Part shown: positions 39,694 to 52,163 of the stretch, piece by piece
How the letters are laid out: each line of letters begins with the position of its first letter
How positions within the stretch are numbered: position 1 is the stretch's first letter
Assembly: GCA_029961685.1 (NCBI GenBank)
Contig: JARWKL010000007.1
Coordinates: 19,415,013 to 19,479,012, forward strand
Origin: Aristolochia californica
Lineage: Eukaryota > Streptophyta > Magnoliopsida > Piperales > Aristolochiaceae
Length of the DNA: 64,000 bases
Direction: 5' to 3'
Notes under the pieces: model-generated
Seen by the model: only the letters and a program-made list of their open reading frames with translations
Told to the model about the DNA's origin: nothing
The model's database searches: none
Made by a program: the position numbers and the translations under genes

Positions 39694-41715
39694 GGTTTTG
39701 CAATTGTCGGGAAACGGGGGAGGCGGGCGATTTTTAACTGAGTGTTGTCTTCAAATCCATAAGTCATTTCTTACAAAAATATAGCCCGTTATGCATGACA
39801 AATCACTTTACAATCATCTATGATTGTTAGCTCAACTTTTTGAATATGGGCAAAATAATGGCTTGTTTGACTCAGGCAAGTATCCCATCGCACATTCACT
39901 TGAGAATTTAATGAGCGTTTGTTATTCTCTTTAAAAGATTTGGATCTATAGGTCATTTGAATCTTTAACATGTTTGTGGCATGCATATCCATTTTAAAAA
40001 CATGTGTAGAAAAAATCCCCTTCATGTAAAATTCCACGATATTCATTTTGGACTAGTGGAATTTCCCAAACTTGGATAACAAAACTTTTGTGTACATTTG
40101 TGGTGTGTGAATAAATTTTCTTCATTTACTTTTTTTATTGTTTTAAACTTTTTCCGTACATCAACTATGAAATTTTCATTTTGCTGTGACCTATTTGCCT
40201 TTTTTGTTTACGGGATGAAGGGAGAGCAAAAAACTTGAAGTTTTGATTTAAGAAAAATGTGTACATCTAAAACGGAAATGCACATTGCACATATGTAGAG
40301 AGAGATAATTCCGAAGAGTCACTATAATTTTTAGGGATTGTAAGCACCTTTTCGTTTTTATATCTTAGGTTTTGCAATCGTCGGGAAAAATGGGTTGCGG
40401 AGGATTCTTAACTGAGTGTTGAATTGCAATCCATAAGTCATTTCATACAAAAATATAGCCTGTTACACATGATAAATCACATTACAATCATATATGATTA
40501 ATTATGTCAGCTTTTTGCAAATAGGAAAATAATGGCATGTTTGACTCGGGAAAATATCCCACCGCAAGTTCACTTGAGAATTTAATGAGCATTTGTTATT
40601 CTCTTTAAAAGCTTTGCATCCATAGCTCATTTGCGTCTTTAACATGTTTCAAACATGCATATCCATTTTTAAAACATGTGTGGACGAAATCTCTTTCTTG
40701 CAAAATTCCAAGCAATTAGGGTTAAACTAGTGGAATTTCCCAAAATTGGATAACAAAACTTTTGTGTTCCTTTGTGTTGGGTGAATAAATTTTCTTTATT
40801 TATATTTGTTATTGTTTTAAATTTTTGCCATACATCAAATATAAAATTTTTATTTTGTTGTAAGCTTTTTGCCTTGTTTGTTTTCGGGATGAAGGGAGAG
40901 CGAACAGTCAAAGTTTTGATTTAAGAAAAAAGTGTACATCTTAAATGGAAAAGCACAATGCACAATCGTAGGGAGAGATAATTCATAAGAGTGTCAGTAA
41001 TTTTTAGGGATTGTAAGCTATTTTTAGTTTTTATAACTCAGGTTTTGCAATCGTTTGGAAAAATTGGTGGCAGAGAATTTTTAATTGAGTGTTGAATTGC
41101 AATCCATAAGTCATTTCATACAAAAATACAGGCCGTTACGCATGATAAATCACTTTACAATCATCTATGATTGTTAGATCAAATTTTTTAAAATGGGCAA
41201 AATAATGACTTGTTATACTCGGGTAAATATCCCACCGCACGTTCACTTGAGAATTTAATGAGCATTTGTTATTCTCGTTAAAAGCTTTGGATCCATAGGT
41301 CATTTGAATCTTTAACATGTTTCAAGCATGCATATTCATTTTTAAAACATGTGTTGAAAAAATCTCCCTCATGTCAATTTCCAAGCTTAATAGGGTTGGA
41401 CTAATGGAATTTCCCAAACTTGGATAACAAGACTTTTGTGTTCATTTGTGGTATGTGAATAGATATTTTTTATTTACATGAGTTGTTATTTTAAATATTT
41501 TCCACACATCAACTATAAAATTTTTATTTTGTTGTGATCATTTTTGGCTTTTTTGTTTACGGGATGAAGGGCCAGCGAAAAGTCAAAGTTCAGATTTAAG
41601 AAAAAAGTGTACATCTAAAATGGAAATGCACAATGCACAAATGTAGAGAGAGATATTTCCAAAAAGTGTCTGTATGTTTTAGGGATCGTATGCACTCTTT
41701 CGTTTTTATATCTAA
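39694..41715. repeat. HOR copy A-B-C (39694, 40368, 41041)
   Basis: Three full units in canonical order, the counterpart of 33626-35648 in the second nine-unit block. Confidence 0.9.
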
Positions 41716-43695
41716 GGTTTTAGAATCGTCGGGAAACGGGGGAGTCGGGCGATTTTTAACTGAGTGTTGACTTCAAATCCATAAGTCATTTCTTACAAAA
41801 ATATAGCCCGTTACGCATGACAAATCAATTTACAATCACCTATGATTGTTAGCTCAACTTTTTGAATATGGGCAAAATAATGGCTTGTTTGACTCGGGTA
41901 AATATCCCACCGCACGTTCACTTGAGAATTTAATGAGCGTTTGTTATTCTCTTTAAAAGCTTTGGATCCATAGGTCATTTGAATCTTTAACATGTTTCTG
42001 GCATGCATATCCATTTTTAAAACATGTGCAGAAAAAATCTCCTTCATGTAAAATTCCAAGATATTAGTTTTGGAATAGTGGAATTTCCCAAACTTGGATA
42101 ACAAAACTTTTGTGTTCATTTGTGGTGTGTGAAGAAATTTTCTTCATTTACTTTTTTTATTGTTTAAGACTTTTTCCATACATCAACTATGAAATTTTCA
42201 TTTTGTTGTGATCAATTTGCCTTTTTTGTTTACGGGATGAAGGGAGAGCAAAAAACTCGAAGTTTTGATTTAAGAAAAATGTGTACATCTAAAACGGAAA
42301 TGCACAATGCACATATGTAGGGAGAGATAATTCCAAAGAGTGTCTGTAATTTTAAGGGATTGTAAGCACCTTCTAGTTTTTATATCTCAGGTTTTGCTAT
42401 CGTCGGGAAAAATGGTTGTGGAGGATTTTTAACTGAGTGTTGAATTGCAATCCATAAGTCATTTCATACAAAAATATAGCCCGTTACGCATGATAAATCA
42501 CATTACAATCATCTGTGATTAATTATGTCAGCTTTTTGCAAATGGACAAAATAATCGCATGTTTGACTCGGGTAAATATCCCACCGCAAGTTTACTTGAG
42601 AATTTAATGAGCGTTTGTTATTCTCTTTAAAAGCTTTGCATCCATATCTCATTTGCATCTTTAACATGTTTCAAACATGCATATCCATTTTTAAAACATG
42701 TGTGAACGAAATCTGTTTCTTGCAAAATTCCAAGCTATTAGGTTAAACTAGTGGAATTTCCCAAAATTGGATAACAAAATTTTTGTGTTCAATTGTGTTG
42801 GGTGAATAAATTTTATTTATTTATATTTGTTATTTTTTTAAATTTTTTCCATACATCAAATATAAAATTTTCATTTTTTGTTAGTTTTTTGCCTTGTTTG
42901 TTTTCGGGATGAAGGGAGAGCGAAAAGTCAAAGTTTTGATTTAAGAAAAAAGTATACATTTAAAATGGAAAAGCATCATGCACAATTGTAGGGAGAGATT
43001 ACTCCAAAGAGTGTCTATAATTTTTAGGGATTGTAAGCTCTTTTTAGTTTTTATATCTTAGGTTTGCAATCGTCGGGAAAAATTGGTGGCAGAGGATTTT
43101 TAACTGAGTGTTGAATTGCAATCCATAAGTCATTTCATACAAAAATATATCTCCTTATGCACTATAAATCATTTTACAATCATCTATGATTGTTAGACTC
43201 GGGTAAATATCCCACCGCACGTTCAATTGGGAATTTAATGAGCGTTTGTTATTCTCTTTAAAAGCTTTGGATCTATAGGTCATTTGAATCATTAACATGT
43301 TTCTACCATGCATATCCATTTTTAAAACATGTGTAGAAAAAATCTCCTTCATGTAAAATTCCAAGCTTAATCGGGTTGGACTAATGGAATTTCCCAAACT
43401 TGGATAACAAAAATTTTGTGTTCATTTGTGGTGTGCGAATAGATATTTTTTATTTACATTAGTTATTATTTTAAATATTTTCCACACATCAACTATAAAT
43501 TTTTTATTCTGTTGTGATCTTTTTTGCCTTTTTTGTTTTAGGGATGAAGGCGGAGCGAAAACTCAAAGTTCTGATTTAAGAAAAAAGTGTACATCTAAAA
43601 TGGAAATGCACAATGCACAAATGTAGAGAGAGATATTTCCAAAGAGTGTCTGTATGTTTTAGGGATCGTATGCACTTTTTCGTTTTTATATCTAA
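41716..43695. repeat. HOR copy A-B-C (41716, 42390, 43061) with 39-bp deletion in C
   Basis: The A unit ends the second nine-unit block. The C unit is 635 bp: at about 43190 GATTGTTAG joins ACTCGGG, deleting one copy of an 8-bp direct repeat (TTGTTAGA) and the 31 bp between. Exactly the same deletion occurs in the C unit at 51528. Position 43159-43716 is identical to 51627-52184. Confidence 0.93.
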
Positions 43696-45718
43696 GGTTT
43701 TGCAATCGTCGGGAAACGGGGGAGGCGCACGATTTCTAACTGAGTGTTGACTTCAAATCCATAAGTCATTTCTTACAAAATTATAGCCCGTTAAGCATGA
43801 CAAATCACTTTACAATCATCTATGATTGCAAGCTCAACTTTTTGAATTTGGGCAAAATAATGGCTTGTTTGACTCGGGCAAATATCCCACCGCACGTTCA
43901 CTTAAGAATTTAATGAGCGTTTGTTATTCTCTTTAAAAGCTTTGGATCCATAGATCATTTGAATCTTTAACATGTTTTTGGCAAGCATATCCATTTTTAA
44001 AACTTGTGTAGAAAAACTCCCCTTCATGTTAAATTCCAAGATATTAGTTTTGGGCTAGTGGAATTTCCCAAACTTGGATAGCAAAAGTTTTGTGTTCATT
44101 TGTGGAGTGTGAATAAATTTTCTTCATTTACTTTTTTTATTGTTTTAAACTTTTTCCATACATCAACTATGAAATTTTCATTTTTCTGTGATCTATTTGC
44201 CTTTTTTGTTAACGGGATGAAGGGAGAGCGAAAAACTTGAAGTTTTGATTTAATAAAAATGTGTACATCTAAAACGGAAATGCACAATGCACATATGTAG
44301 AGAGAGATAATTCCAAAGAGTGTCTGTAATTTTAAGGGATTGTAAGCACCTTTTCGTTTTTATATCTCAGGTTTTGTAATCGTCGTAAAAAATGGGTTGT
44401 GGAGGATTTTTAATTGAGTGTTGAATTGCAATTCATAGGTCATTTCATAGAAAAATATAGCCCGTCACGCATGATAAATCACATTACAATCATCTATGAT
44501 TAATTATGTCAGCTTTTTGCAAATGGGCAAAATAATGGCATGTTTGACTCGGGTAAATATCCCACCGCAAGTTCACTTGAGAATTTAATGAGCGTTTGTT
44601 ATTCTCTTTAAAATTTTTGCATCCACAGCTCATTTGCATCTTTAACATGTTTCAAACATGCATATCCATTTTTAAAACAAGTGTGGACAAAATTTGTTTC
44701 TTGCAAAATTCCAAGCTATTAGGGTTAAACTAGTGGAATTTCCCAAAATTGGATAACAAAACTTTTGTGTTCATTTGTGTTGGGTGAATAAATTTTCTTT
44801 ATTTTTATTTTTTATTGTTTTAAATTTTTTCTATAAATCAACTATAAAATTTTCATTTTGATGTAAGTTTTTTGACTTGTTTGTTTTCGGGATGAAGGGA
44901 GAGCGAAAAGTCAAAGTTTTGATTTAAGAAAAAAGTGTACATTTAAAATGGAAAAGCACAATGCACAATTTTAGGGAGAGATTATTCCAAAGAGTGTCTG
45001 TAATTTTTAGAGATTGTAAGCTCTTTTTAGTTTTTATATCTTAGGTTTTGCAATCGTCGGGAAAAATTGGTGGCAGAGGATTTTAAACTGAGTGTTGAAT
45101 TGCAATCCATAAGTCATTTCATACAAAAATATATCTCGTTACGCATGATAAATCATTTTACAATCAGCTATGATTGTTTGATGAAATTTTTGAAAATGGG
45201 CAAAATAATGACTAGTTAGACTCGGGTAAATATCCCACCGCACGATTAGTTGAGAATTTAATGAGCGTTTGTTATTCTCTTTAAAAGCTTTGGATCCATA
45301 GGTCATTTGAATCTTTAACATGTTTCAAGCATGCATATCCATTTTTAAAACATGTGTAGAAAAAATCTCCTTCATGTAAAATTCAAAGCTTAATAGGGTT
45401 GGACTAATGGAATTTTCCAAACTTGGATAACAAAACTTTTGTGTTCATTTGTGGTGTGCGAATAGATATTTTTTATTTACATTAGTTATTATTTTAAATT
45501 TTTTCCACACATGAACTATAAAATTTTTATTTTGTTGTGATCTTTTTTGCCTTTTTATTTTTAGGGATGAAGGCGGAGCGAAAACTCAAAGTTCTGATTT
45601 AAGAAAAAAGTGTACATCTAAATTGGAAATGGACAATGCCCAAATGTAGAGAGAGATATTTCCAAAGAGTGTCTGTATGTTTTAGGGATCGTATGCACTT
45701 TTTCGTTTTTCTATCTAA
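43696..45718. repeat. HOR copy A-B-C (43696, 44370, 45044)
   Basis: Three full units. The A head reads GGCGCACG in place of GGCGGGCG. The C unit shares GTGTGCGAATAG and GGATGAAGGCGGAGCG with the C at 43061, so these neighbouring HORs are close relatives. Confidence 0.9.
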
Positions 45719-46170
45719 TGTTTTGCAATCGTCGGGAAATGGGGGAGGCGCACGATTTTTAACTGATTGTTGACTTCAAATCCATAAGTCATTTCTTACA
45801 AAAATAAGTGTGGACGAAACCACATTCTTGCAAAATTCCAAGCTATTAGGGTTAAACTAGTGGAATTTCCCAAAATTGGATAACAAAACTTTTGTGTTCA
45901 TTTGTGTTGGGTGAATAAATTTTCTTTATTTATATTTGTTATTGTTTTAAAGTTTTTCCATACATCAACTTTAAAATTTTCATTTTCTTGTAAGCTTTTT
46001 GCCTTGTTTGTTTTCGGGATGAAGCGAGAGCGAAAAATCAAAGTTTTGATTGAAGAAAAAAGTGTACATCTAAAATGAAAAAGTACAATGCACAATTGTA
46101 GGGAGAGATAATTCGAAAGAGTGTCTGTAATTTTTAGGGATTGTAAGCTCTTTTTAGTTTTTATATCTCA
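45719..46170. repeat. Truncated A/B fusion unit, 452 bp
   Basis: Starts as A (GGCGCACG head shared with 43696) and at about 45807 jumps from TTACAAAAAT to AAGTGTGGACG of a B unit, then continues as B to the B tail. About 222 bp of unit length is lost together with the type change, and both dyads are lost or disrupted. Confidence 0.92.
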
Positions 46171-47488
46171 GGTTTTGCAATCGTAGGGAAAAATTGGTGG
46201 TAGAGCATTTTTAACTGAGGGTTGAATTGCAATCCACAAGTCATTTCTTACAAAAATATAGCACGTTACGCATGATAAATAACTTTAAAATCATCTATGA
46301 TTGTTAGATTAAATTTTTGAAAATGGGCAAAATAATGACATGTTAGACTCGGGTAAATATCCCACCGGACGTTCACTTGAGAATTTAATGAGCGTTTGTT
46401 ATTCTCTTTAAAAGCTTTGGATCCTAGGTCATTTGAATCCTTAACATGTTTCAAGCATGCATATCCATTTTTAAAACATGTGTAGAAAAAATCTCCTTCA
46501 TTTAAAATTCCAAGCTTAATAGGGTTGGAGTAATGGAATTTCCCAAACTTGGATAACAAAATTTTTGTGTTCATTTGTGGTGTGTATAGATATTTTTTCT
46601 TTACATTAGTTATTATTTTAAATATTTTCCACACATCAACTATAAAATTTTTATTTCGTTGTGATCCTTTCTGCCTTTTTTGTTTACGGGATGAAGGGGA
46701 AGAGAAAACTCAAAGTACTGATTTAAGAAAAAAGTGTACATCTAAAATGGAAAAGCACAATGCACAAATGTAGAGAAATATATTTCCAAAGAGTGTTCGT
46801 ATGTTTTAGGGCACTTTTTTGTTTTTATATCTAAGGTTTTGCAATCGTAGGGAAAAGGGGGAGGCGGGCGATTTTTAACTGAGTGTTGACTTCAAATCCA
46901 TAAGTCACTTCGTACAAAAATATAGCTCGTGCAATCACCTATGATTGTTAGCTCAACTTTTTGAATATGGGCAAAATAATGGCTTGTTTGACTCGAGCAA
47001 ATATCCCACTGCTCGTTCACTTGAGAATTTAATGAGTGTTTGTTATTCTCTTTAAAAGCTTTGGATCCATAGGTCATTTGAATCTTTAACATGTTTCTGG
47101 CATGCATATCCATTTTTAAAACAAGTGTAGAAAAAATCTCCTTCATGTAAAATTTCCAGATATTAGTTTTGGACTAGTGGAATTTCCCAAAATTGGATAT
47201 CAAAACATTTGTGTTCATTTGTGGTGTGTGAATAAATTTTCTTCATTTACTGTTTTTATTGTTTTAAACTTTTTCCGTACATCAACTATGAAATTTTCAT
47301 TTTGCTGTGATCTATTTGCCTTTTTTGTTTTCGGGATGAAGGGACAGCGAAAAACTCGAAGTTTTGATTTAAGAAAAATGTGTACACCTTAAACGGAAAT
47401 GCACAATGCACATATGTAGAGAGAGATAATTCCAAAGAGTGCCTGTAATTTTTAGGGATTGTAAGCACCTTTTCATTTTTATATCTTA
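46171..47488. repeat. Units C and A (46171, 46835), both slightly short
   Basis: The C unit is 664 bp, missing part of the GATCGTATGC tail near 46808. The A unit is 654 bp: near 46929 GCTCGT joins GCAATCACC, which removes about 20 bp and the left part of the first dyad. The right half of the A (GGATATCAAAACATTTGTG, 47195-47213) belongs to a duplicated dimer. Confidence 0.87.
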
Positions 47489-49855
47489 GGTTTTGCAATC
47501 GTCGGAAAAAATGGGTTGCGGAGGAATTTTAACTGAGGGTTGAATTTCAATCCATAAGTCATTTCATACAAAAATATAGCCCGTTATGCACGATAAATCA
47601 CATTACAATCACCTATGATTAATTATGTCAGCTTTTTTAAAATGGGCAAAATAATGGCATGTTTGACTCGGGTAAATATCCCACCGTAAGTTCACTTGAG
47701 AATTTAATGAGCATTTGTTGTTCTCTTTAAAAGATTTGTATCCATAGCTCATTTGCATCTTTAACATCTTTCAAACATGCTTATCCATTTTTAAAACATG
47801 TATGGACGAAATCTCTTTCTTGCAAAATTCCAAGCTATTAGGGTTAAACTAGTGGAATTTGCCAAAATTGGATAACAAAACTTTTGTGTTCATTTGTGTT
47901 GGGTGAATAAATTTTCTTTATTTTTATTTGTTATTGCTTTAAATTTTTTCCACACATCAACTATAAAATTTTCATTTTGTTGTAAACTTTTTCCTTGTTT
48001 GTTTTTGGGATGAAGGGAGAACGAAAAGTCAAAGTTTTGATTTAAGAAAAAAGTGTACATCTAAAATGGAAAAGCACAATGCACAATTGTAGAGAGAGAT
48101 AATTCCAAAAAGTGTCTGTAATTTTTAGGGATTGCAAGCTCTTTCTAGTTTTTATATCTCAGGTTTTGCAATCGTCGGGAAAAATTGGTGGGAGAAGATT
48201 TTTAACTGAGTGTTGAATTGCAATCCAGAAGTCATTTCATACAAAAATATAGCCCGTTACGCATGATAAACCACTTTACAATCATCTATGACTGTTAGAT
48301 CAAATTTTTGAAAATGGGTAAAATAATGACTTGTTAGACTCGGGTAAATATCGCACAACACGTTCACTTGAGAGATTAGGAGCATTTGTTATTCTCTTTA
48401 AAAGCTTTGGATCCATAGGTCATTTGAATCTTTAACATGTTTCTGGCATGCATATCCATTTTTAAAACATGTGTAGAAAAAATCTCCTTCATGTAAAATT
48501 TCAAGATATTAGTTTTGGACTAGTGGAATTTCCCAAACTTGGATATCAAAACATTTGTGTTCACTTGTGGTGTCTGAATAAATTTTCTTCATTTAATTTT
48601 TTTATTGTTTTAAACTTTTTCCTTACATCAACTATGAAACTTTCATTTTGCTGTGATCTATTTGCCTTTTTTGTTTTCGGGATGAAGGGACAGCAAAAAA
48701 CTCGAAGTTTTGATTTAAGAAAAATGTGTACATCTTAAATGGAAATGCACAATGCACATATGTAGAGAGAGATAATTCCAAAGAGTGTCTGTAATTTTTA
48801 GGGATTGTAAGCACCTTTTCATTTTTTTATCTTATGTTTTGCAATCGTCGGGAAAAATGGGTTGCGGTGGAATTTTAGCTGAGGGTTGAATTTCAATCCA
48901 TAAGTCATTTCATACAAAAATATAGCCCGTTACGCACGATAAATCACATTAAAGTCACCTATGATTAATTATGTCAGCTTTTTTAAAATGGGCAAAATAA
49001 TGGCATGTTTGACTCGGGAAAATATCCCACCGCAAGTTCACTTGAGAATTTAATGAGCGTTTGTTATTCTCTTTAAAAGCTTTGTATCCATAGCGCATTT
49101 GCGTCTTTAACATCTTTCAAACATGCATATCCATTTTTTACACATGTATGGACGAAATCTCTTTCTTGCAAAATTCCAAGCTATTAGGGTTAAACTAGTG
49201 GAATTTGCATAAATTGCATAACAAAACTTTTGTGTTCATTTGAGTTGGGTGAATAAATTTTCTTTATTTTTATTTTTTATTGCTTTAAATTTTTTCCTCA
49301 CATCAACTATAAAATTTTCATTTTGTTGTAAGCTTTTTGCCTTGTTTGTTTTCGGGATGAAGGGAGAACGAAAAGTCAAAGTTTTGATTTAAGAAAAAAG
49401 TGTACATCTGAAATGGAAAAGCACAATGCACAATTGTAGGGAGAGATAATTCCAAAGAGTGTCTGTAATTTTTAGGGATTGTAAGCTCTTTCTAGTTTTT
49501 ATATCTCAGGTTTTGCAATCGTCGGGAAAAATTGGTGGGAGAAGATTTTTAACTGAGAGTTGAATTGCAATCCATAAGTCATTTCATACAAAAATATAGC
49601 CCGTTATGCATGATAAATCACTTTACAATCATCTATGATTGTTAGATCAAATTTTTGAAAATGGGTAAAATAATGACTTGTTAGACTCGGGTAAATATCC
49701 CACCGCACGTTCACTTCAGAGTTTAAGGAGCATTTGTTATTCTCTTTAAAAGCTTTGGATCCATAGGTCATTTGAATCTTTAACATGTTTCAAGCATGCA
49801 TATCCATTTTTAAAACATGTGTTGAAAAAATCTCCTTCATGTAAAATTCCAAGCT
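47165..49855. repeat. Duplicated dimer, two copies of ~1,346 bp
   Basis: The A second half, B and C first half starting at about 47165 recur starting at about 48510. Shared private variants are GGATATCAAAACATTTGTG, GATGAAGGGACAGC, GAGGGTTGAATTTCAATCC, ATGTATGGACG and TTGGTGGGAGAAG. The C/A hybrid at 48162 is the joint between the two copies. Confidence 0.85.
47489..48834. repeat. B unit and C/A hybrid (47489, 48162)
   Basis: The B unit has GAGGGTTGAATTTCAATCC, CATCTTTCAAACATGC and ATGTATGGACG variants. The next unit is C (TTGGTGGGAGAAG head) to about 48435 and then A (TTTCTGGCATGC, GATATCAAAACATTTGTG, GATGAAGGGACAGC). Together with the A half before it, this dimer is repeated 1,346 bp downstream. 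Confidence 0.88.
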
Positions 49856-50183
49856 TAATAGGGTTGGACCAATGGAATTTCCCAAACTTGGATAACAAAA
49901 CTTTTGTGTTCATTTGTGGTGTGTGAATAGATATTTGTTTTTTACATTAGATATTATTTTAAATATTTTCCACACATCAACTATAAAAATTTTATTTTGT
50001 TGTGATCTTTTTTGCTTTTTTTATTTACGGGATGAAGGGGGAGCGAAAACTCAAAGTTCTGATTTAAGAAAAAAGTGTACATCTAAAAGTGAAATGCACA
50101 ATGCACAAATGTAGAGAGAGATATTTCTAAACAGTGTCTATATGTTTTAGGGATTGTATGCACTCTTTTGTTTTTATATCTAA
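48835..50183. repeat. Units B and C (48835, 49509)
   Basis: The B unit repeats the private variants of 47489. The C head repeats TTGGTGGGAGAAG and GGGTAAAATAATGAC of 48162, but this unit stays C to its end. It therefore shows the unrecombined form of the C half. Confidence 0.88.
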
Positions 50184-52163
50184 GGTTTTGCAATCGTCGG
50201 GAAATGGGGGAGGCGGGCGATTTTTAACTGTGTTGACTTCAAATCCATAAGTCATTTCTTACAAAAATATAGCCTATTATGCATGACAAATCACTTTACA
50301 ATCACCTATGATTGTTAACTCAACTTTTTGAATATGGGCAAAATAATGGCTTGTTTGACTCGGGCAAATATCCCACCGCACGTTTACTTGAGAATTTAAT
50401 GAGCGTTTGTTATTCTCTTTAAAAGCTTTGGATCCATAGGTCATTTGAATCTTTAACATGTTTCTGGCATGCATATCCATTTTTAAAACATCTGTAGAAA
50501 AAATCTCCTTCATGTAAAATTCCAAGATATTAGTTTTGGACTTGTGGAATTTCCCAAACTTGGATAAATAAACTTTTGTGTTCATTTGTGGTGTGTCAAT
50601 AAATTTTCTTCAGTTACTTTTTTTATTGTTTTAAACTTTTTCCGTACATCAACTATGAAATTTTCATTTTGCTGTGATCTATTTGCCTTTTTTGTTTACG
50701 GGATGAAAGGAGAGCGAAAAACTCGAAGTTTTGATTGAAGAAAAATGTGTACATCTAAAACGGAAATTCACAATGCACATATGTAGAGAGAGATAATTCC
50801 AAAGAGTGTCTGTAATTTTTAGGGATTGTAAGCACCTTTTCGTTTTTATATCTCAGGTTTTGCAGTCGTCGGGAAAAATGGGTTGCGGAGGATTTTTAAC
50901 TGAGTGTTGAATTGCAATCCATCAGTCATTTCATACAAAAATATAGCCTGTTACGCATGATAAATCACATTACAATCACCTATGATTAATTCTGTCAGCT
51001 TTATGCAAATGGGCAAAATAATGGCATGTTTGACTCCGGTAAATATCCCACCGCAAGTTCACTTGAGAATTTAATGAGCGTTTGTTATTCTCTTTAAAAG
51101 CTGTGCATCCATAGCTCATTTGCATGTTTAACAAGTTTGAAACATGCATATCCATTTTTAAAACATGTGGATGAAATCTCTTTCTTGCAAAATTCCAAGC
51201 TATTACGGTTAAACTAGTGGACTTTCCCAAAATTGGATAACAAAACTTTTGTGTTCATTTGTGTTGGCTTAATAAATTTTCTTTATTTATATTTGTTTGT
51301 GTTTTAAATTTTTTCCATACATCAAGTATAAAATTTTCATTTTGTTGTAAGCTTTTTGCCTTGTTTGTTTTCGGGATGAAGGGAGAGCGAAAAGTCAAAG
51401 TTTTGGTTTAAGAAAAAAGTGTACATCTAAAATGGAAAAGCACAATGCACAATTGTAGGGAGAGATAATTCCAAAGAGTGTCTGTAATTTTCAGGGATTG
51501 TAAGCTCTTTTTAGTTTTTATATCTCAGGTTTTGCAATCGTCTGGAAAAATTGGTGGCAGAGGATTTTTAACTGAGTGTTGAATTGCAATCCATAAGTCA
51601 TTTCATACAAAAATATATCTCCTTACGCACTATAAATCATTTTACAATCATCTATGATTGTTAGACTCGGGTAAATATCCCACCGCACGTTCAATTGGGA
51701 ATTTAATGAGCGTTTGTTATTCTCTTTAAAAGCTTTGGATCTATAGGTCATTTGAATCATTAACATGTTTCTACCATGCATATCCATTTTTAAAACATGT
51801 GTAGAAAAAATCTCCTTCATGTAAAATTCCAAGCTTAATCGGGTTGGACTAATGGAATTTCCCAAACTTGGATAACAAAAATTTTGTGTTCATTTGTGGT
51901 GTGCGAATAGATATTTTTTATTTACATTAGTTATTATTTTAAATATTTTCCACACATCAACTATAAATTTTTTATTCTGTTGTGATCTTTTTTGCCTTTT
52001 TTGTTTTAGGGATGAAGGCGGAGCGAAAACTCAAAGTTCTGATTTAAGAAAAAAGTGTACATCTAAAATGGAAATGCACAATGCACAAATGTAGAGAGAG
52101 ATATTTCCAAAGAGTGTCTGTATGTTTTAGGGATCGTATGCACTTTTTCGTTTTTATATCTAA
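50184..52163. repeat. HOR copy A-B-C (50184, 50856, 51528) with 39-bp deletion in C
   Basis: A and B are 672 bp each. The C unit is 636 bp with the same 39-bp deletion and the same private substitutions (CTACCATGC, TTAATCGGGTTGG, GTGTGCGAATAG, TGTTTTAGGG) as the C at 43061. The flanking A and B units do not share this close relationship. Confidence 0.93.

Larger units (their letters stand above)
30310..42389. repeat. Nine-unit tandem duplication, two copies of ~6.0-6.1 kb
   Basis: Copy 1 (30310-36322) and copy 2 (36323-42389) have the same unit series: B/C, A, C/A, B, C, A, B, C, A. Offsets are 6,013 bp at the first unit (because of the 57-bp deletion) and 6,068-6,071 bp afterwards. Both hybrids have matching junctions, and private variants agree up to the B and C units at 32274/32947 and 38344/39018. 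In the last three units agreement in order alone is not informative because they are canonical. Confidence 0.85.
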
